Both the position numbers and the translations under genes were made by a program. Positions 43,986-54,648 of a stretch of 64,000 nucleotides of DNA are shown here, piece after piece. Below the pieces are notes generated by a model that was given only the letters and a program-made list of their open reading frames with translations, searched no databases and had not been told where the DNA came from. Each line of letters starts with the position of its first letter. Position 1 is the first letter of the stretch. This DNA is from Pseudomonadota bacterium (GTDB taxonomy: Bacteria; Desulfobacterota; Desulfobulbia; Desulfobulbales; JAGXFP01). Where the stretch lies: contig JAHJAA010000045.1 in NCBI GenBank assembly GCA_018814305.1, forward strand, positions 1 to 64,000. Reading direction: 5' to 3'.

Positions 43986-45497
43986 ATGATGATTACGACA
44001 ACAGCCCACCCACTTTCGGAACGGTCCGGTGATGCGTTGGTATATTTTGTGAGAGAACGAAACGGAAAAATTTCGTCCTGTCCGGATCGAACCTTGAACA
44101 TTCTCATCAAAAGGGCCCAGGCGGCTGGTGATTTTTCGGCAAAAACCGGAGAAACGCTCATAAGTTATCCCCTGGTACAAACAAATTCTACTACCCCAGC
44201 GGCCACTACCACGGTTCGGATTATGGTGGTGGGACTGGGCAGCGATCCAATTGACGAAGAACTCCTTCGAACAGTGGGCGGCAATACCGCCCAGGCCCTG
44301 GTCAAGACCCGTGCCACCAGACCAGGACTCATCCTGCCAACCGGCCTCCGCCGTTCCGAGGAAAATCTCAGTCGCCATCTCGTTGAAGGCCTCATCCTCG
44401 GCGATTATCGTTTTCACAAATACCAAAAAGCCCAGGAAGACGATGAGGAGAAAGGGCGAGGGCTTGAGACCATCCAGATCCATGGCCGTGATCTCCCTGG
44501 CATTAAAAAGGGGATTCGAACCGGTCTGGTCTTCGCTCATGCGACCTGCCAGGCTCGAGATATGGCCAATGAACCGGGAAATCTCTGGACCCCGGACCAA
44601 TTCGAAGAGGAAGGCCGCCGGGTTGCTGAAAAATACAATTTAACCTGCGAGGTTTTGGACCGACCCCAGATGGAGGAAATGGGCATGGGCGGACTCCTCG
44701 GAGTGAGTCGTGGGTCGTCCCAGCCCCCAAAATTGGTGAGTTTGACCTATCGATCCGGCAAGAAGGTGCCCACACTTCTTCTGGTCGGGAAAGGGCTGAC
44801 CTTCGACTCAGGGGGGATTTCGATCAAGCCGGGGGAAGGCATGGCGGATATGAAATACGATATGTGCGGAGGGGCCGCCGTTCTGGCCGCTATGCAGGCC
44901 ATCGGCGAGTTGCAACCTGAAACCCTGGATGTGGTCGGAATGATTCCCGCCTCGGAAAACCTGCCGGGTCCCGATGCTTTAAAACCAGGTGATATCATCA
45001 CCCAGTACAATGGAACAACGGTGGAAGTGGCCAACACCGATGCCGAAGGGCGACTCATCCTGGCCGATGCTCTGGCCTATGGTATTAAAACGTATCAACC
45101 GGATTATGTCATCGATATTGCCACCCTGACCGGGGCGGCAATAATTGGTCTCGGTCATCATACCACCGCTCTCCTTGGCAATGACGATACCCTGGCCGAG
45201 AAAATTCTGAAGATCAGCGAACGCTGTGGTGAGCCCTGCTGGCGGCTCCCCCTGGGTAAGGAATATCGGAAACAGCTCAAATCCAAGGTCGCCGACCTGA
45301 AGAACATTGGGGGACGGCCGGGGGGGACCATAACCGCTGCCTGTTTTCTGGAAGAATTCGTCGGAAAAACACCTTGGGTCCATCTGGATATCGCCGGCAC
45401 GGCCTGGAATTATACCAAGAAGTCCTATATTCCGGAAGGCCCGTCCGGGGTAGGGGTGCGAACCATAATCGAACTCATCCGAACCTGGGCAACCTGA
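43986..45497 (+). CDS. pepA: Cytosol (leucyl) aminopeptidase PepA
   Basis: M17 metallo-aminopeptidase with two zinc or manganese ions, 503 residues. The N-terminal domain (1-170) is variable. The catalytic half has LLLVGKGLTFDSGGISIKPG (Lys, Asp), YDMCGGAAVLAAM, NTDAEGRLILADALAYG (Asp, Glu, Arg), LTGAAIIGLGHHTTALLGND and HLDIAGTAW. GGAG lies 6-7 bp before the ATG. Its stop is 6 bp from the convergent yejF stop. Confidence 0.94.
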   Translation: MMITTTAHPLSERSGDALVYFVRERNGKISSCPDRTLNILIKRAQAAGDFSAKTGETLISYPLVQTNSTTPAATTTVRIMVVGLGSDPIDEELLRTVGGNTAQALVKTRATRPGLILPTGLRRSEENLSRHLVEGLILGDYRFHKYQKAQEDDEEKGRGLETIQIHGRDLPGIKKGIRTGLVFAHATCQARDMANEPGNLWTPDQFEEEGRRVAEKYNLTCEVLDRPQMEEMGMGGLLGVSRGSSQPPKLVSLTYRSGKKVPTLLLVGKGLTFDSGGISIKPGEGMADMKYDMCGGAAVLAAMQAIGELQPETLDVVGMIPASENLPGPDALKPGDIITQYNGTTVEVANTDAEGRLILADALAYGIKTYQPDYVIDIATLTGAAIIGLGHHTTALLGNDDTLAEKILKISERCGEPCWRLPLGKEYRKQLKSKVADLKNIGGRPGGTITAACFLEEFVGKTPWVHLDIAGTAWNYTKKSYIPEGPSGVGVRTIIELIRTWAT

Positions 45498-45503
45498 GCT
45501 CTT

Positions 45504-47111
45504 TTACGGATTCAGATCAAAGGCTGCCGCAAAAAGTTTACGGCTATAAGGATGGGTCGGTTGATCAAATATTGAAGCCGGACCATATTCCACAACCCGA
45601 CCGTCCAGCATAACGGCGACCTCGTCGGCCATGGCCCTGACCACCCGCAAGTCGTGTGAAATAAACAGGTAGGTCATGTTGAATCGGGCTTGCAGATCCC
45701 GAAGTAAATCGATGATCTGGGACTGAACCGTCATATCAAGGGCGCTGGTCGGTTCATCCAGCACCAAGAAACGCGGTTGCAAGACCACGGCCCGGGCAAT
45801 GGCGATTCGCTGACGTTGACCACCAGAGAACTCATGGGGATAGCGTTCCGCCATTCCCTGATCAAGTCCGACCGTTTCGAGAACCGCTTCGATCAATTTC
45901 CTCCGCGCGGTACGATTACCACCGATACCATGAACAATCATGCCTTCGGCAATGATCTGTTCAATGGTCATTCGAGGGGAGAGAGAAGAGAATGGATCCT
46001 GAAAAACAACCTGTAACTCCTTACGTAAGGGTCGCATCCGTCGCTGGTCGTACCCCAGGAGATCCTCACCCCGGTAGAAAATCTCACCCCGGCAACCGGT
46101 TAATCGAAGGAGACAAAGTCCCAGCGTGGATTTACCCGAACCCGATTCTCCGACCAAGCCCAGGGTGGTTCCCTGCCGAATAGTCAGATTGACTCCGTCG
46201 ACCGCCCGATGAACCGAAACAATTCGTCGAAGGAATCCACGGCGAACCGGAAAATCGCATACCAGCTTGCGGATTTCCAACAGGGGCTGACCTTCTTCCT
46301 TGGGGGCCGGGCCTCCTTTGGGAAAACACTCCAGCAGATGTTTGGTATAGGGATCTTGGGGGGAGGAGAAGATTTGGGTGGTGGCTCCGGATTCAACGAT
46401 CTTTCCTTGATGCATAATATGGACGGTCAGAGCGGTTTTTCGGACCATGGCCAGATCATGGGTGATAAGCAGCACAGCCATCTCCATTTCGGCCTGAAGA
46501 TCCTTGATAAGTTGCAGAATCTGGGCCTGGATCGTTACATCAAGGGCCGTGGTAGGCTCATCGGCAATGAGGAGAACAGGACGGCAGGCCAAGGCCATGG
46601 CGATCATCACCCTCTGACGCTGGCCACCGGATAACTGATGGGGATAGCTATCGATTCGTTGCCCGGCATTACCGATCCCGGTCCGTTCCAGGAGCTCGAT
46701 CGCCTTGGTACGGGCCGTTTTCGAGTCGAGCCCCTGATGGATCGCCAACGATTCCATCACCTGAGCTCCCACCGAGTACACCGGGTTCAGTGAGGTCATG
46801 GGTTCTTGAAAGATCATGGCAATCCGGTTGCCCCTGATCCTCCGCATGGCCTCCTCATCAAGGGTGTTGAGATCCTGACCCTCGAAAAGAATCTTTCCGG
46901 AAACCTTCGACACCTCAGGATCCAACAGACGAAGGATTGAAAGGGCAGTTACCGATTTTCCGGAACCGGATTCACCGGCCAGGGCGATGGTTTTTCCCCG
47001 CGGAATGGTAAAATTTACCCGATGCAGCACCTGGGCGGTCTGCTCGTCCGTCTGGAATGAAAGATCCAGGTCACGAACTTCAATAATATTTTCCGAGTGG
47101 ACTGCCATCAA
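45504..47111 (-). CDS. yejF: ABC transporter, duplicated ATPase (YejF-type)
   Basis: A 535-residue protein of two fused ABC ATPase domains. Walker A motifs are [15 protein letters not shown] (about 45) and [15 protein letters not shown] (about 330); signatures are [12 protein letters not shown] and [12 protein letters not shown]; Walker B parts are [12 protein letters not shown] and [12 protein letters not shown]. It energises the YejABE importer of peptides (microcin C in E. coli). It overlaps yejE by 4 bp (ATGA). Confidence 0.92.
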   Translation of the reverse strand: MMAVHSENIIEVRDLDLSFQTDEQTAQVLHRVNFTIPRGKTIALAGESGSGKSVTALSILRLLDPEVSKVSGKILFEGQDLNTLDEEAMRRIRGNRIAMIFQEPMTSLNPVYSVGAQVMESLAIHQGLDSKTARTKAIELLERTGIGNAGQRIDSYPHQLSGGQRQRVMIAMALACRPVLLIADEPTTALDVTIQAQILQLIKDLQAEMEMAVLLITHDLAMVRKTALTVHIMHQGKIVESGATTQIFSSPQDPYTKHLLECFPKGGPAPKEEGQPLLEIRKLVCDFPVRRGFLRRIVSVHRAVDGVNLTIRQGTTLGLVGESGSGKSTLGLCLLRLTGCRGEIFYRGEDLLGYDQRRMRPLRKELQVVFQDPFSSLSPRMTIEQIIAEGMIVHGIGGNRTARRKLIEAVLETVGLDQGMAERYPHEFSGGQRQRIAIARAVVLQPRFLVLDEPTSALDMTVQSQIIDLLRDLQARFNMTYLFISHDLRVVRAMADEVAVMLDGRVVEYGPASIFDQPTHPYSRKLFAAAFDLNP

Positions 47112-48136
47112 TTCTTCCTGGGATCAAAGGTTTCGCGCAAGGCTTCACCGATAAAGATCAGCAGAATCAAGGTGCCGACCAGAACAACAAAGGTACTCAC
47201 CGACAGCCACCAGGCCTCAATATTGTTCTTCCCCTGGGAAAGGAGTTCTCCAAGACTCGGGGTGGGTGGAGGAACGCCCAAACCAAGGAAATCAAGACTC
47301 GTAAGAGCAAGAATTGCTCCCGACATCCGAAACGGCAAGAAAGTGATGACCGGGGTCATGCCGTTGGGTAGCAAGTGACGATACATGATGGAAAGATTAC
47401 CGACCCCCAAGGCCCGGGCCGCGGTGACATAATCCATGTTCCGCCCCTTGAGAAATTCCGCCCGGACGTAGTCAGCCAGACCCATCCAGCCGAACATGGA
47501 CAAGAGAACAATCAACAGGATGGCACTCGGTTTAAAAATTGCCGCAAAGATGATCAAGAGATAGAGCTCGGGCATTGCCCCCCAGATCTCGATGAACCGC
47601 TGGAAAAACAGATCGGTTTTTCCACCGAAATACCCTTGCACCGCCCCAGCAATGATCCCGAACAGAGTTCCGATGATGGTCAGGGTGAGACCGAAGAGGA
47701 CCGAAAGCCTGAATCCGTAGATGAGCCGGGCAAGGACATCCCGACCCCGGTCATCCGTCCCGAGATAATTCTCTTGGTCCGGGTGAGAAGGAACTGGCCG
47801 GTCCAGTTGAGTATTGATCGTGTCGTAGCTGTAGGGATTCAACGGAAAGAGGACCCAATTGGGATCTCTGGTGATTTTTTCAAGGATATACGGATCACGG
47901 TAATCGGCCTCCGAATCAAAATCCCCCCCAAACGTAGTTTCCGGATAGGAATAGAGAATAGGACAAAAGTAGTGGTTGTCATATTTGACCAGGAACGGTT
48001 TATCGTTACTGATTACTTCGGCGACAAGGCTCGTGGTAAAGAGGAGGGAGAAAATCAGGAGACTGTAATAGCCCCGGCGGATTTTCTTGAATTTCCGCCA
48101 GCGACGGCCGTTCTTCCCCGATTCGATGGAGTTCAT
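47108..48136 (-). CDS. yejE: ABC peptide transporter permease YejE
   Basis: A 342-residue DppC-like permease. It has a long periplasmic insertion after the first helix, then the BPD_transp_1 domain with LGTDDRGRDVLARLIYG, IEIWGAMPELYLLIIFA and the EAA loop AARALGVGNLSIMYRHLLPNGM. It overlaps both yejB and yejF by 4 bp. Confidence 0.92.
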   Translation of the reverse strand: MNSIESGKNGRRWRKFKKIRRGYYSLLIFSLLFTTSLVAEVISNDKPFLVKYDNHYFCPILYSYPETTFGGDFDSEADYRDPYILEKITRDPNWVLFPLNPYSYDTINTQLDRPVPSHPDQENYLGTDDRGRDVLARLIYGFRLSVLFGLTLTIIGTLFGIIAGAVQGYFGGKTDLFFQRFIEIWGAMPELYLLIIFAAIFKPSAILLIVLLSMFGWMGLADYVRAEFLKGRNMDYVTAARALGVGNLSIMYRHLLPNGMTPVITFLPFRMSGAILALTSLDFLGLGVPPPTPSLGELLSQGKNNIEAWWLSVSTFVVLVGTLILLIFIGEALRETFDPRKN

Positions 48137-49194
48137 TGGGTTTCCACACTTTCAAAGGTAATCCGTGGATCGACCATAACATAGCTCAAATCGGAAAGGA
48201 GTCGAGAGATTAACCCGATGATTGTAAAAAAGTAGAGCGTGCCTAAGACCACCGGATAATCCCGATTTAAAATGGATTCATAGGCCAAAAGACCCATACC
48301 ATCCAGAGAAAAAATGGTTTCGATGAGGAGGCTGCCGGAAAAAAAGGCGGTGACAAAGGATCCGGGAAAACCGGTGATAATTGGAATGATGGCATTGCGG
48401 AAAATGTGGCGGTAGAGCACCTGGTTCTCTGAAAGCCCTTTGGCCCTAGCGGTTAGGACGTACTGTTTGCGGATCTCTTCCAGAAAGCTGTTCTTGGTCA
48501 ATAAGGTCATGACGGCAAAACTCCCCACCGCAATGGAGGTAATGGGGAGAACCATATGCCAGAGATAATCGAGAATTTTGGAGATAAAGCCCAGTTCAGA
48601 CCAGTTATCGGAAACCAGTCCCCTCAAAGGAAAGATATTCCAGAAACTCCCGCCCCCGAACAGGACAATAAGGAGAATAGCCAGAACAAAACCAGGTATC
48701 GCATAACCGACCAAGATAACGGAGCTTGAGAAAATATCGAACCGACTGCCGTCTCGCACCGCCTTTTTAATGCCCAGAGGGATACAGGTGAGATAGACCA
48801 GAAAAAACGACCAGAGGCCAAGTGACATGGATACCGGCAGTTTTGATTTAACCAGGGCAACCACACTCTTATGGTGATAATAACTTTCACCGAAATCAAA
48901 GAGGAGATAGTTTTTCATCATCAACAGAAACCGCTCAACTGGTGGCCGGTCAAAGCCGTATAGGGCCTTGAGCTGGGCCAACCTTTCCCGGTCCAGGCCT
49001 TGGGAACCCTGATAGAGCCCGGAAGTGGTAGAGCTTCTGACTTCGCCAGCATGACCGCTGCGACCTTCAAGTTGAGCGACCAGCTGTTCCACCGGTCCAC
49101 CGGGAACAAATTGAGTCACCACAAAGGTTACCAGCATGATCCCAAACAGGGTAGGGATCATCAACAGGATTCGACGGAGGATATAACCGGCCAT
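48133..49194 (-). CDS. yejB: ABC peptide transporter permease YejB
   Basis: A 353-residue DppB-like permease. MAGYILRRILLMIPTLFGIMLVTF opens the family; PGGPVEQL follows, a long loop with FGESYYHHKSV, the EAA loop ARAKGLSENQVLYRHIFRNAI, and LDGMGLLAYESILNRDYPVV near the end. It pairs with YejE. Confidence 0.92.
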   Translation of the reverse strand: MAGYILRRILLMIPTLFGIMLVTFVVTQFVPGGPVEQLVAQLEGRSGHAGEVRSSTTSGLYQGSQGLDRERLAQLKALYGFDRPPVERFLLMMKNYLLFDFGESYYHHKSVVALVKSKLPVSMSLGLWSFFLVYLTCIPLGIKKAVRDGSRFDIFSSSVILVGYAIPGFVLAILLIVLFGGGSFWNIFPLRGLVSDNWSELGFISKILDYLWHMVLPITSIAVGSFAVMTLLTKNSFLEEIRKQYVLTARAKGLSENQVLYRHIFRNAIIPIITGFPGSFVTAFFSGSLLIETIFSLDGMGLLAYESILNRDYPVVLGTLYFFTIIGLISRLLSDLSYVMVDPRITFESVETQ

Positions 49195-49302
49195 GGCAAA
49201 GGGGAGATCTCCGAAGGATTGAAGAAAGAGAAAATTAATGAATTCTGCAGTTCAGGGGTATACGTACCATTATTCCGAAACATAATCCCAGAATCAGTTG
49301 TT

Positions 49303-51156
49303 TCATTGTCCTTGCTCTGGCTGATCCGCAATCCACCAGGTCATGAGGGCCTGAAGAGGAGTATAGAAAGAAGGAGCAGTATCCGGCTGACCAAAACGAT
49401 TCCAGTAGGCGACTCGATGATAGGCGAGATACCAGTTGGGGACGACATAATACCCATACCATAAAACCCGATCCAGCGCCTTGCAGGTAGCGGTAAGATC
49501 TTCACGGGTCTCGGCATAAATAATTTTATCGACCAACGCATCGACCACTGGATCTTTCAGCCCGATCAGATTCTGGGCCCCTTTACGGTCAGCCGAGGAA
49601 GAGTGCCAGAAATCACGTTGTTCATTCCCCGGAGATTGGGATTGCCCATAGACGTTGACCACCATGTCATAGTCGAATTCTTGCAAACGTCTGGTGAACA
49701 GAGCGGGATCAATTGTTCGATATGTGGCGCGAACTCCAAGTTTGTGAAGATTACTCACAAACTGGGCCATAACCCTTTCGAATGAGGGCGAGACCAGCAC
49801 GATCTCAAACTCAAAGGGTTGCCCTGAATCGTTGGTCAAAACTCCATCCTTAAAACCCCAACCAGCTTCCTTGAAGAGCCGGTTGGCCTCGCGAAGATTG
49901 CTGCGGGTTGAAGAAGGAGGGGCGGTGGAAGGGGGAGCAAGTGGTAGAGAAAAGACTTCTTTCGGGAGTTGGGTTTTGAAAGGAGTAAGGATTTCCAGTT
50001 CCATTCCTTGAGGCACGCCAGTCGCGGCCAGATCAGAGTTGCTGAAAAAACTGTGACTTCGGGTGTATTGATCGAAGAAAAGCGCCTGATTGGCCCACTC
50101 GAAGTCAAAGGCCAGACCGATAGCCTGGCGAACCCTCCTGTCCTGGAAAAGGGGCCGTCTGAGGTTAAAGACGAAACCCTGCATGCCCTGATTGTTTTTA
50201 TGATCAAGGGTTTTTTTGATAATCTCATGTTTTTCAAACCTGGGCCCGGTGAGATCCCTGACCCATTGCTTGGCGATATTAATGGGCATAAAATCAAATT
50301 CATGGGCCTTAAAGGCCTCCACCGAGACGATCTGATCTTTGAAATATTTAATGGTGATGGTGTCAAAATTAAACATGTTCTTGCGAACCGGGAGATCTCG
50401 AGCCCAATACTTGGGATTTCTCCGATAGGTGATCGACTTTCCCGGATTGATGTCTTGGATAAGATAAGGTCCGGAGCCTACCGGAGGGTTCATGGTGGGA
50501 TCATCAAATTGATTGGATTCATAAAATTTGCGGGACAGGATCGGCAACTGACTGGCAATCATGTGTAATTCACGATTTTTTTTCAAAAAGAAAAAACGTA
50601 CCTTGCCGGGGCCGATGACCTCCGCTCGATCGATATCAGCCAAATAGCTCTGATAAAAAGGATGGGCGGCATCACTCTTTAAAACAGTAAGGGAAAAAAC
50701 CACGTCTTCGGTTGTAACAGGGGTTTCATCTGAAAATCGAGCGGCTGGGTCCAATGTATAGGTCACGGAAAGTCCGTCCTGGGCCGTTTCGATATCCTGG
50801 GCCAAGAGACCGTATTCGGCGAAGGGTTCATCAAGACTCGGTGCGGCAAGGGTTTCAAAAACGAGCATTTCCAGAGCATCTGGAGCGCTCCCTTTCAGGG
50901 TAAAAGGGTTCATCTTATCAAAGCTGCCCAGCCCGTGCAGGACCAAATCGCCCCCCTTGACGGCTTGAGCAGAAGTGTAGTCAAATTGTTTGAAATCGGA
51001 AGGGTATTTCAAGTGACCATCGATACTGACCCCGTGGGCTGCATTTACCGGCGAGGGTCGATAGCCAATGAAAATCGCAATGGCGCTGAAGAGGACCATC
51101 AGGGGAATATATCCAGTGGAACGAGAGGATAGGGCTGGAGCTGATATTCTGTTCAT
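49303..51156 (-). CDS. yejA: ABC peptide transporter substrate-binding protein YejA
   Basis: A 617-residue periplasmic SBP family 5 protein. ATG 51156 gives a signal peptide (IPLMVLFSAIAIFIG, cleavage after VNA-A). Core parts are GLLAQDIETAQDGLSVTYTLDPAARFSDE across the N-lobe, VGSGPYLIQDINPGKSITYRRNPKYWARDLP, and the C-lobe FDFEWANQALFF and KGAQNLIGLKDPVVDALVDKI. It delivers oligopeptides to YejBE. The frame is open to 51252 upstream without a family match. Confidence 0.92.
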   Translation of the reverse strand: MNRISAPALSSRSTGYIPLMVLFSAIAIFIGYRPSPVNAAHGVSIDGHLKYPSDFKQFDYTSAQAVKGGDLVLHGLGSFDKMNPFTLKGSAPDALEMLVFETLAAPSLDEPFAEYGLLAQDIETAQDGLSVTYTLDPAARFSDETPVTTEDVVFSLTVLKSDAAHPFYQSYLADIDRAEVIGPGKVRFFFLKKNRELHMIASQLPILSRKFYESNQFDDPTMNPPVGSGPYLIQDINPGKSITYRRNPKYWARDLPVRKNMFNFDTITIKYFKDQIVSVEAFKAHEFDFMPINIAKQWVRDLTGPRFEKHEIIKKTLDHKNNQGMQGFVFNLRRPLFQDRRVRQAIGLAFDFEWANQALFFDQYTRSHSFFSNSDLAATGVPQGMELEILTPFKTQLPKEVFSLPLAPPSTAPPSSTRSNLREANRLFKEAGWGFKDGVLTNDSGQPFEFEIVLVSPSFERVMAQFVSNLHKLGVRATYRTIDPALFTRRLQEFDYDMVVNVYGQSQSPGNEQRDFWHSSSADRKGAQNLIGLKDPVVDALVDKIIYAETREDLTATCKALDRVLWYGYYVVPNWYLAYHRVAYWNRFGQPDTAPSFYTPLQALMTWWIADQPEQGQ

Positions 51157-51373
51157 TATGGGTAACCTGATGAATGATGACCAAAAAAAATCGTTGCCAG
51201 AAGTTAAAACATTGCAGTCAAAGATGCAAGCAGCCAGACCCATCGCCATCAATGGTCAAAAAAAGATGGCTTACCTGCAGTATTAAAAAACACACTGCTG
51301 CCAACGGCCGCCAGCCTTCACGGTTATTGTAATATCATGGGAATCGGGATGATCGATGAGGATATGGTGGTGT

Positions 51374-53050
51374 TTACGACGGCATTTCCTGGAGACGGAA
51401 AACTCCGTCGAGGGAGACGGCGAAGACATTGGCCAGGAGGGTAAGAATCTCCATATCATGCTTGGAAAAATTACCGTTTTTCTTGTTGATAATCTCCATG
51501 ACCCCGATGAGCTCGCCGTTAATATGCAGGGGAACCGCAAGGACCGAACGGGTTTCAAAACCGGCTCTCACCCTTTGGTCGACCTCGGAATCAAAACGAT
51601 CGTCAAACCTTACATTGGAAACGCGGGCCGGTTGTCCGTGGCTGTATACCCATCCCGCCAAACCTTTGTCTGAAGGGATGGTCCGCCCGTCCAATAAATC
51701 CTTGTTGGGACCGGTGGGGATGGCGATCAACATCTCATGATTCTCCGGATTGGCCAGCAGAATATAACTACCTTCACAATCGAGTAACTCATTGGTCATC
51801 TCAAGGATCTGATCAAAAAGCCAGGGTCCTCTCCCTATGGATTGAAGAAGCATGGCAATACGGAGGAGGTACAGAAGTTCGCTGCGGGACAATCGGTTAA
51901 CCATTGCCTCCGGAAGAACCTGATGGAGGAGACCGGTCCGGAGATCAATGGGGCCGATGGCCTTCATTTCCATCAGAATCTCACCAATACACTTTTCCCG
52001 ATACTGTGACCCTCCCATCCAGGCCAGTAAACGTTGGCGCAAAGACCCGGTATACCCTCTTTTTCGGAGTGACGATTCTTTTTCCTGTTCCTGAACATTC
52101 AAAGCGGATTTCAGTTTTTCACTGGAGACAAAACCACGATCGTGGAGGACGTCCCCGAGACGACGCCAATGACTGTTTTGGTCAAGGACCTGATCGGAGA
52201 GATTTGCCGTGATATTTTCCAGATATGGATTGCGGCCATCGCCGAAGAAAGAAACGAGATATTGATCCATTCGTCCCAGCGAGGCAAGGCGGGGTAAGAC
52301 GAACTTTTCATAAAAATCAACGGTTCCTTCAATCATCTCCTGGGCGGAATTAAAGACTCGGATTCCTTTCGCTTGAATGACCTCACGGGTCTCGACCTCA
52401 TAAGCCTCTTGAAGTTCACCGTATAAGTCATTGATTCTCTTTATGTAATCAACATCGGCCATCTGGGCGACCAAGTCAGCAGAGGCCACCATGCGGCCAA
52501 TGATTTCTTCTTGCCGATTGGCAAAGAGGCCTTCTAGCTGAAGGGGACCGTGAAATTTTGTAGTCGAAATAATATTAGGGGCCAGCACCCGGCTTCGCTC
52601 AGGCCAAGGATGAGAGGTGAGATACTCTCTGGCTAATTCCATACTTCTGTCTTCATGGGAGAAAGAAAATTTTCCGCCACTACCAAAAGTATCCCCTTTC
52701 TCTTTAATATACCCAGTATCATGGAAGAGGGCAGCGGCAATAGCGTTTAAGAACATCGGTTCATCGATAACCGGGTGCTCCTCACTCAGGGGAAGCTTGT
52801 TCCAACCACTAATCATCCTGGCAGTCAAAAGAGCAACATCAATGGCATGACCATGATTGTGATACCCTGTTTGACAGGCTTCATGGGACGGCCATTCCCC
52901 TTGATAGAGATCAGCAACATCAGTAAGAAGGGAAGTAAGAAGCGGATTGACCAGGCCATATTCATGGCCGGTAATGTCAAGAATCAAACCAGTCCTGTTT
53001 TGAATGTCGGAGTGCCCATTCGTATTATTATTGGGACCAGTCAGTGACAT
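51374..53050 (-). CDS. HD-domain and GAF-domain signalling protein
   Basis: A 558-residue soluble protein. The N-terminal part has an HD-type metal site (YHNHGHAIDVALLTARM; AAALFHDTGYIKEKGD; FSFSHEDRSMELA), like PDEase/HD phosphohydrolases. The middle (about 300-390) is uncharacterised, with VLHDRGFVSSEKLKSAL and a repeated GEILMEM pattern. The C-terminal GAF domain is about 400-550 (EMTNELLDCEGSYILLAN; SDKGLAGWVYSHGQPARVSNV; AVPLHINGELIGVMEIINKK). Function unknown; probably nucleotide-second-messenger sensing or hydrolysis. No ribosome site is evident. Confidence 0.8.
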   Translation of the reverse strand: MSLTGPNNNTNGHSDIQNRTGLILDITGHEYGLVNPLLTSLLTDVADLYQGEWPSHEACQTGYHNHGHAIDVALLTARMISGWNKLPLSEEHPVIDEPMFLNAIAAALFHDTGYIKEKGDTFGSGGKFSFSHEDRSMELAREYLTSHPWPERSRVLAPNIISTTKFHGPLQLEGLFANRQEEIIGRMVASADLVAQMADVDYIKRINDLYGELQEAYEVETREVIQAKGIRVFNSAQEMIEGTVDFYEKFVLPRLASLGRMDQYLVSFFGDGRNPYLENITANLSDQVLDQNSHWRRLGDVLHDRGFVSSEKLKSALNVQEQEKESSLRKRGYTGSLRQRLLAWMGGSQYREKCIGEILMEMKAIGPIDLRTGLLHQVLPEAMVNRLSRSELLYLLRIAMLLQSIGRGPWLFDQILEMTNELLDCEGSYILLANPENHEMLIAIPTGPNKDLLDGRTIPSDKGLAGWVYSHGQPARVSNVRFDDRFDSEVDQRVRAGFETRSVLAVPLHINGELIGVMEIINKKNGNFSKHDMEILTLLANVFAVSLDGVFRLQEMPS

Positions 53051-53338
53051 AAAGTATTGACTCTCTAAGGAAGGAAATTCTATCGTAAAGAACCGAGTAA
53101 CGTGTAAAACGTTAGCAGTATTTTATAAAAAAGGTCAAGTTCTTTCAAGAAGATGCATCAAATTCGCCGTGGTTCAAATCTTCATTGTCAGCCTAATAGC
53201 CTGGGATCAAACGAAGATAAGCCTAAATTGAACAATTATACGAAATGATCCTTGCAAACTTTTCAAGTTGCACTAAAATTAAACGTTTTGACCGAATTTT
53301 CTGACAAACAACACTCCAAATTACAGGGAGGCACGGTA

Positions 53339-54625
53339 ATGGGGATGACCATTGCTCAAAAAATTTTCGCGGCCCACACTCGGGATAACCCCTCGGCCGA
53401 CAATGTGGTTCTCGACCTTGATGTAGTCATGTGCCATGAGATCACCACCCCCATAGCCATCAACGACCTTGTTGCCCGTGGAATGGACCGGGTTTTTGAT
53501 CCTGACAAAATCAAAGTGGTTATCGATCACGTAACCCCCTCCAAGGATACCAAGACCGCTACCCAGGCCAAGATTCTTCGCGACTGGGCCAAAAGAAATG
53601 GGATTAAAGATTTTTTTGATATCGGGGCCAACGGGGTCTGTCACGCGCTGTTCCCAGAAAAGGGCTTTATTCGACCAGGGTATACCGTAATCATGGGCGA
53701 TTCACACACCTGCACCCATGGGGCCTTCGGAGCATTTGCCGCCGGGATAGGCACCACCGACCTGGAAGTCGGTATTCTAAAGGGGGTATGCTCCTTTCGG
53801 ATGCCGGATAGCCTCCTGGTGAATCTCACCGGATCGCTCCCGGATGGGACCTCAGCCAAGGATGTGATCCTCAAGATCATCAAGGAACTCACAGTCAACG
53901 GTGCCACCGATCTGGTTATGGAATTCAGAGGTCCGGTGATCGATGCCATGAGCATGGAGTCAAGGATGACCCTCTGTAATATGGCCATTGAAGCCGGCGG
54001 AACATGCGGAATCTGCCTGCCCGACCGGGTCACCGCAGAGTACCTTTGGCCTTTTATCAAAGATCAGTACGTAACCCTTGATGATGCCATAGCCGATTTT
54101 CACAAATGGCATTCAGATGCTGATGCGCACTACCTGAAAGAATTCAAGCTTGACGTGTCCAATCTTGTCCCCCAGGTGACCTTCGGTTTTAAACCAGACG
54201 AGGTCAAGGATGTCACGGAAATGGAAGGTACGTTAGTTGATCAGGTTTATATCGGATCTTGCACCAATGGCCGCATTGAAGATCTTCGACAGGCCGCCAG
54301 AATTATCAACGGCCGGAAACTGGCCGACTCGGTTCGAGGTATTCTTTCACCGGCAACACCTGCAGTTTACAATCAGGCTCTGGCCGAAGGGATTTTGCAA
54401 CAGTTCATGGCTGCCGGGTTCTGCGTGACGAATCCAACCTGTGGCGCCTGTCTAGGGATGAGTAACGGAGTCCTTGCTCCTGATGAGGTCTGTGCATCAA
54501 CAACCAATCGAAATTTTAATGGACGGATGGGAAAAGGCGGGATGGTACACTTGATGAGCCCCCTGTCAGCGGCCGCAGCCGCCGTGGCTGGTCGGATTAC
54601 CGACCCGAGACAATACCTTAAATAA
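53339..54625 (+). CDS. leuC: 3-isopropylmalate dehydratase large subunit (LeuC)
   Basis: Aconitase-family large subunit carrying the 4Fe-4S cluster, for leucine synthesis. Motifs: MGDSHTCTHGAFGAFAAGIG, VYIGSCTNGRIEDL and NPTCGACLGMSNG (cluster Cys). 428 residues is the shorter archaeal/deltaproteobacterial type, not the E. coli type of 466. CAGGGAGG precedes ATG 53339. The upstream frame to 53252 is non-family. It is followed by leuD after 23 bp. Homoaconitase or dimethylmalate dehydratase activities in this family cannot be excluded. Confidence 0.92.
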   Translation: MGMTIAQKIFAAHTRDNPSADNVVLDLDVVMCHEITTPIAINDLVARGMDRVFDPDKIKVVIDHVTPSKDTKTATQAKILRDWAKRNGIKDFFDIGANGVCHALFPEKGFIRPGYTVIMGDSHTCTHGAFGAFAAGIGTTDLEVGILKGVCSFRMPDSLLVNLTGSLPDGTSAKDVILKIIKELTVNGATDLVMEFRGPVIDAMSMESRMTLCNMAIEAGGTCGICLPDRVTAEYLWPFIKDQYVTLDDAIADFHKWHSDADAHYLKEFKLDVSNLVPQVTFGFKPDEVKDVTEMEGTLVDQVYIGSCTNGRIEDLRQAARIINGRKLADSVRGILSPATPAVYNQALAEGILQQFMAAGFCVTNPTCGACLGMSNGVLAPDEVCASTTNRNFNGRMGKGGMVHLMSPLSAAAAAVAGRITDPRQYLK

Positions 54626-54648
54626 TCAAGCTGGATGGAGGAAGTCTG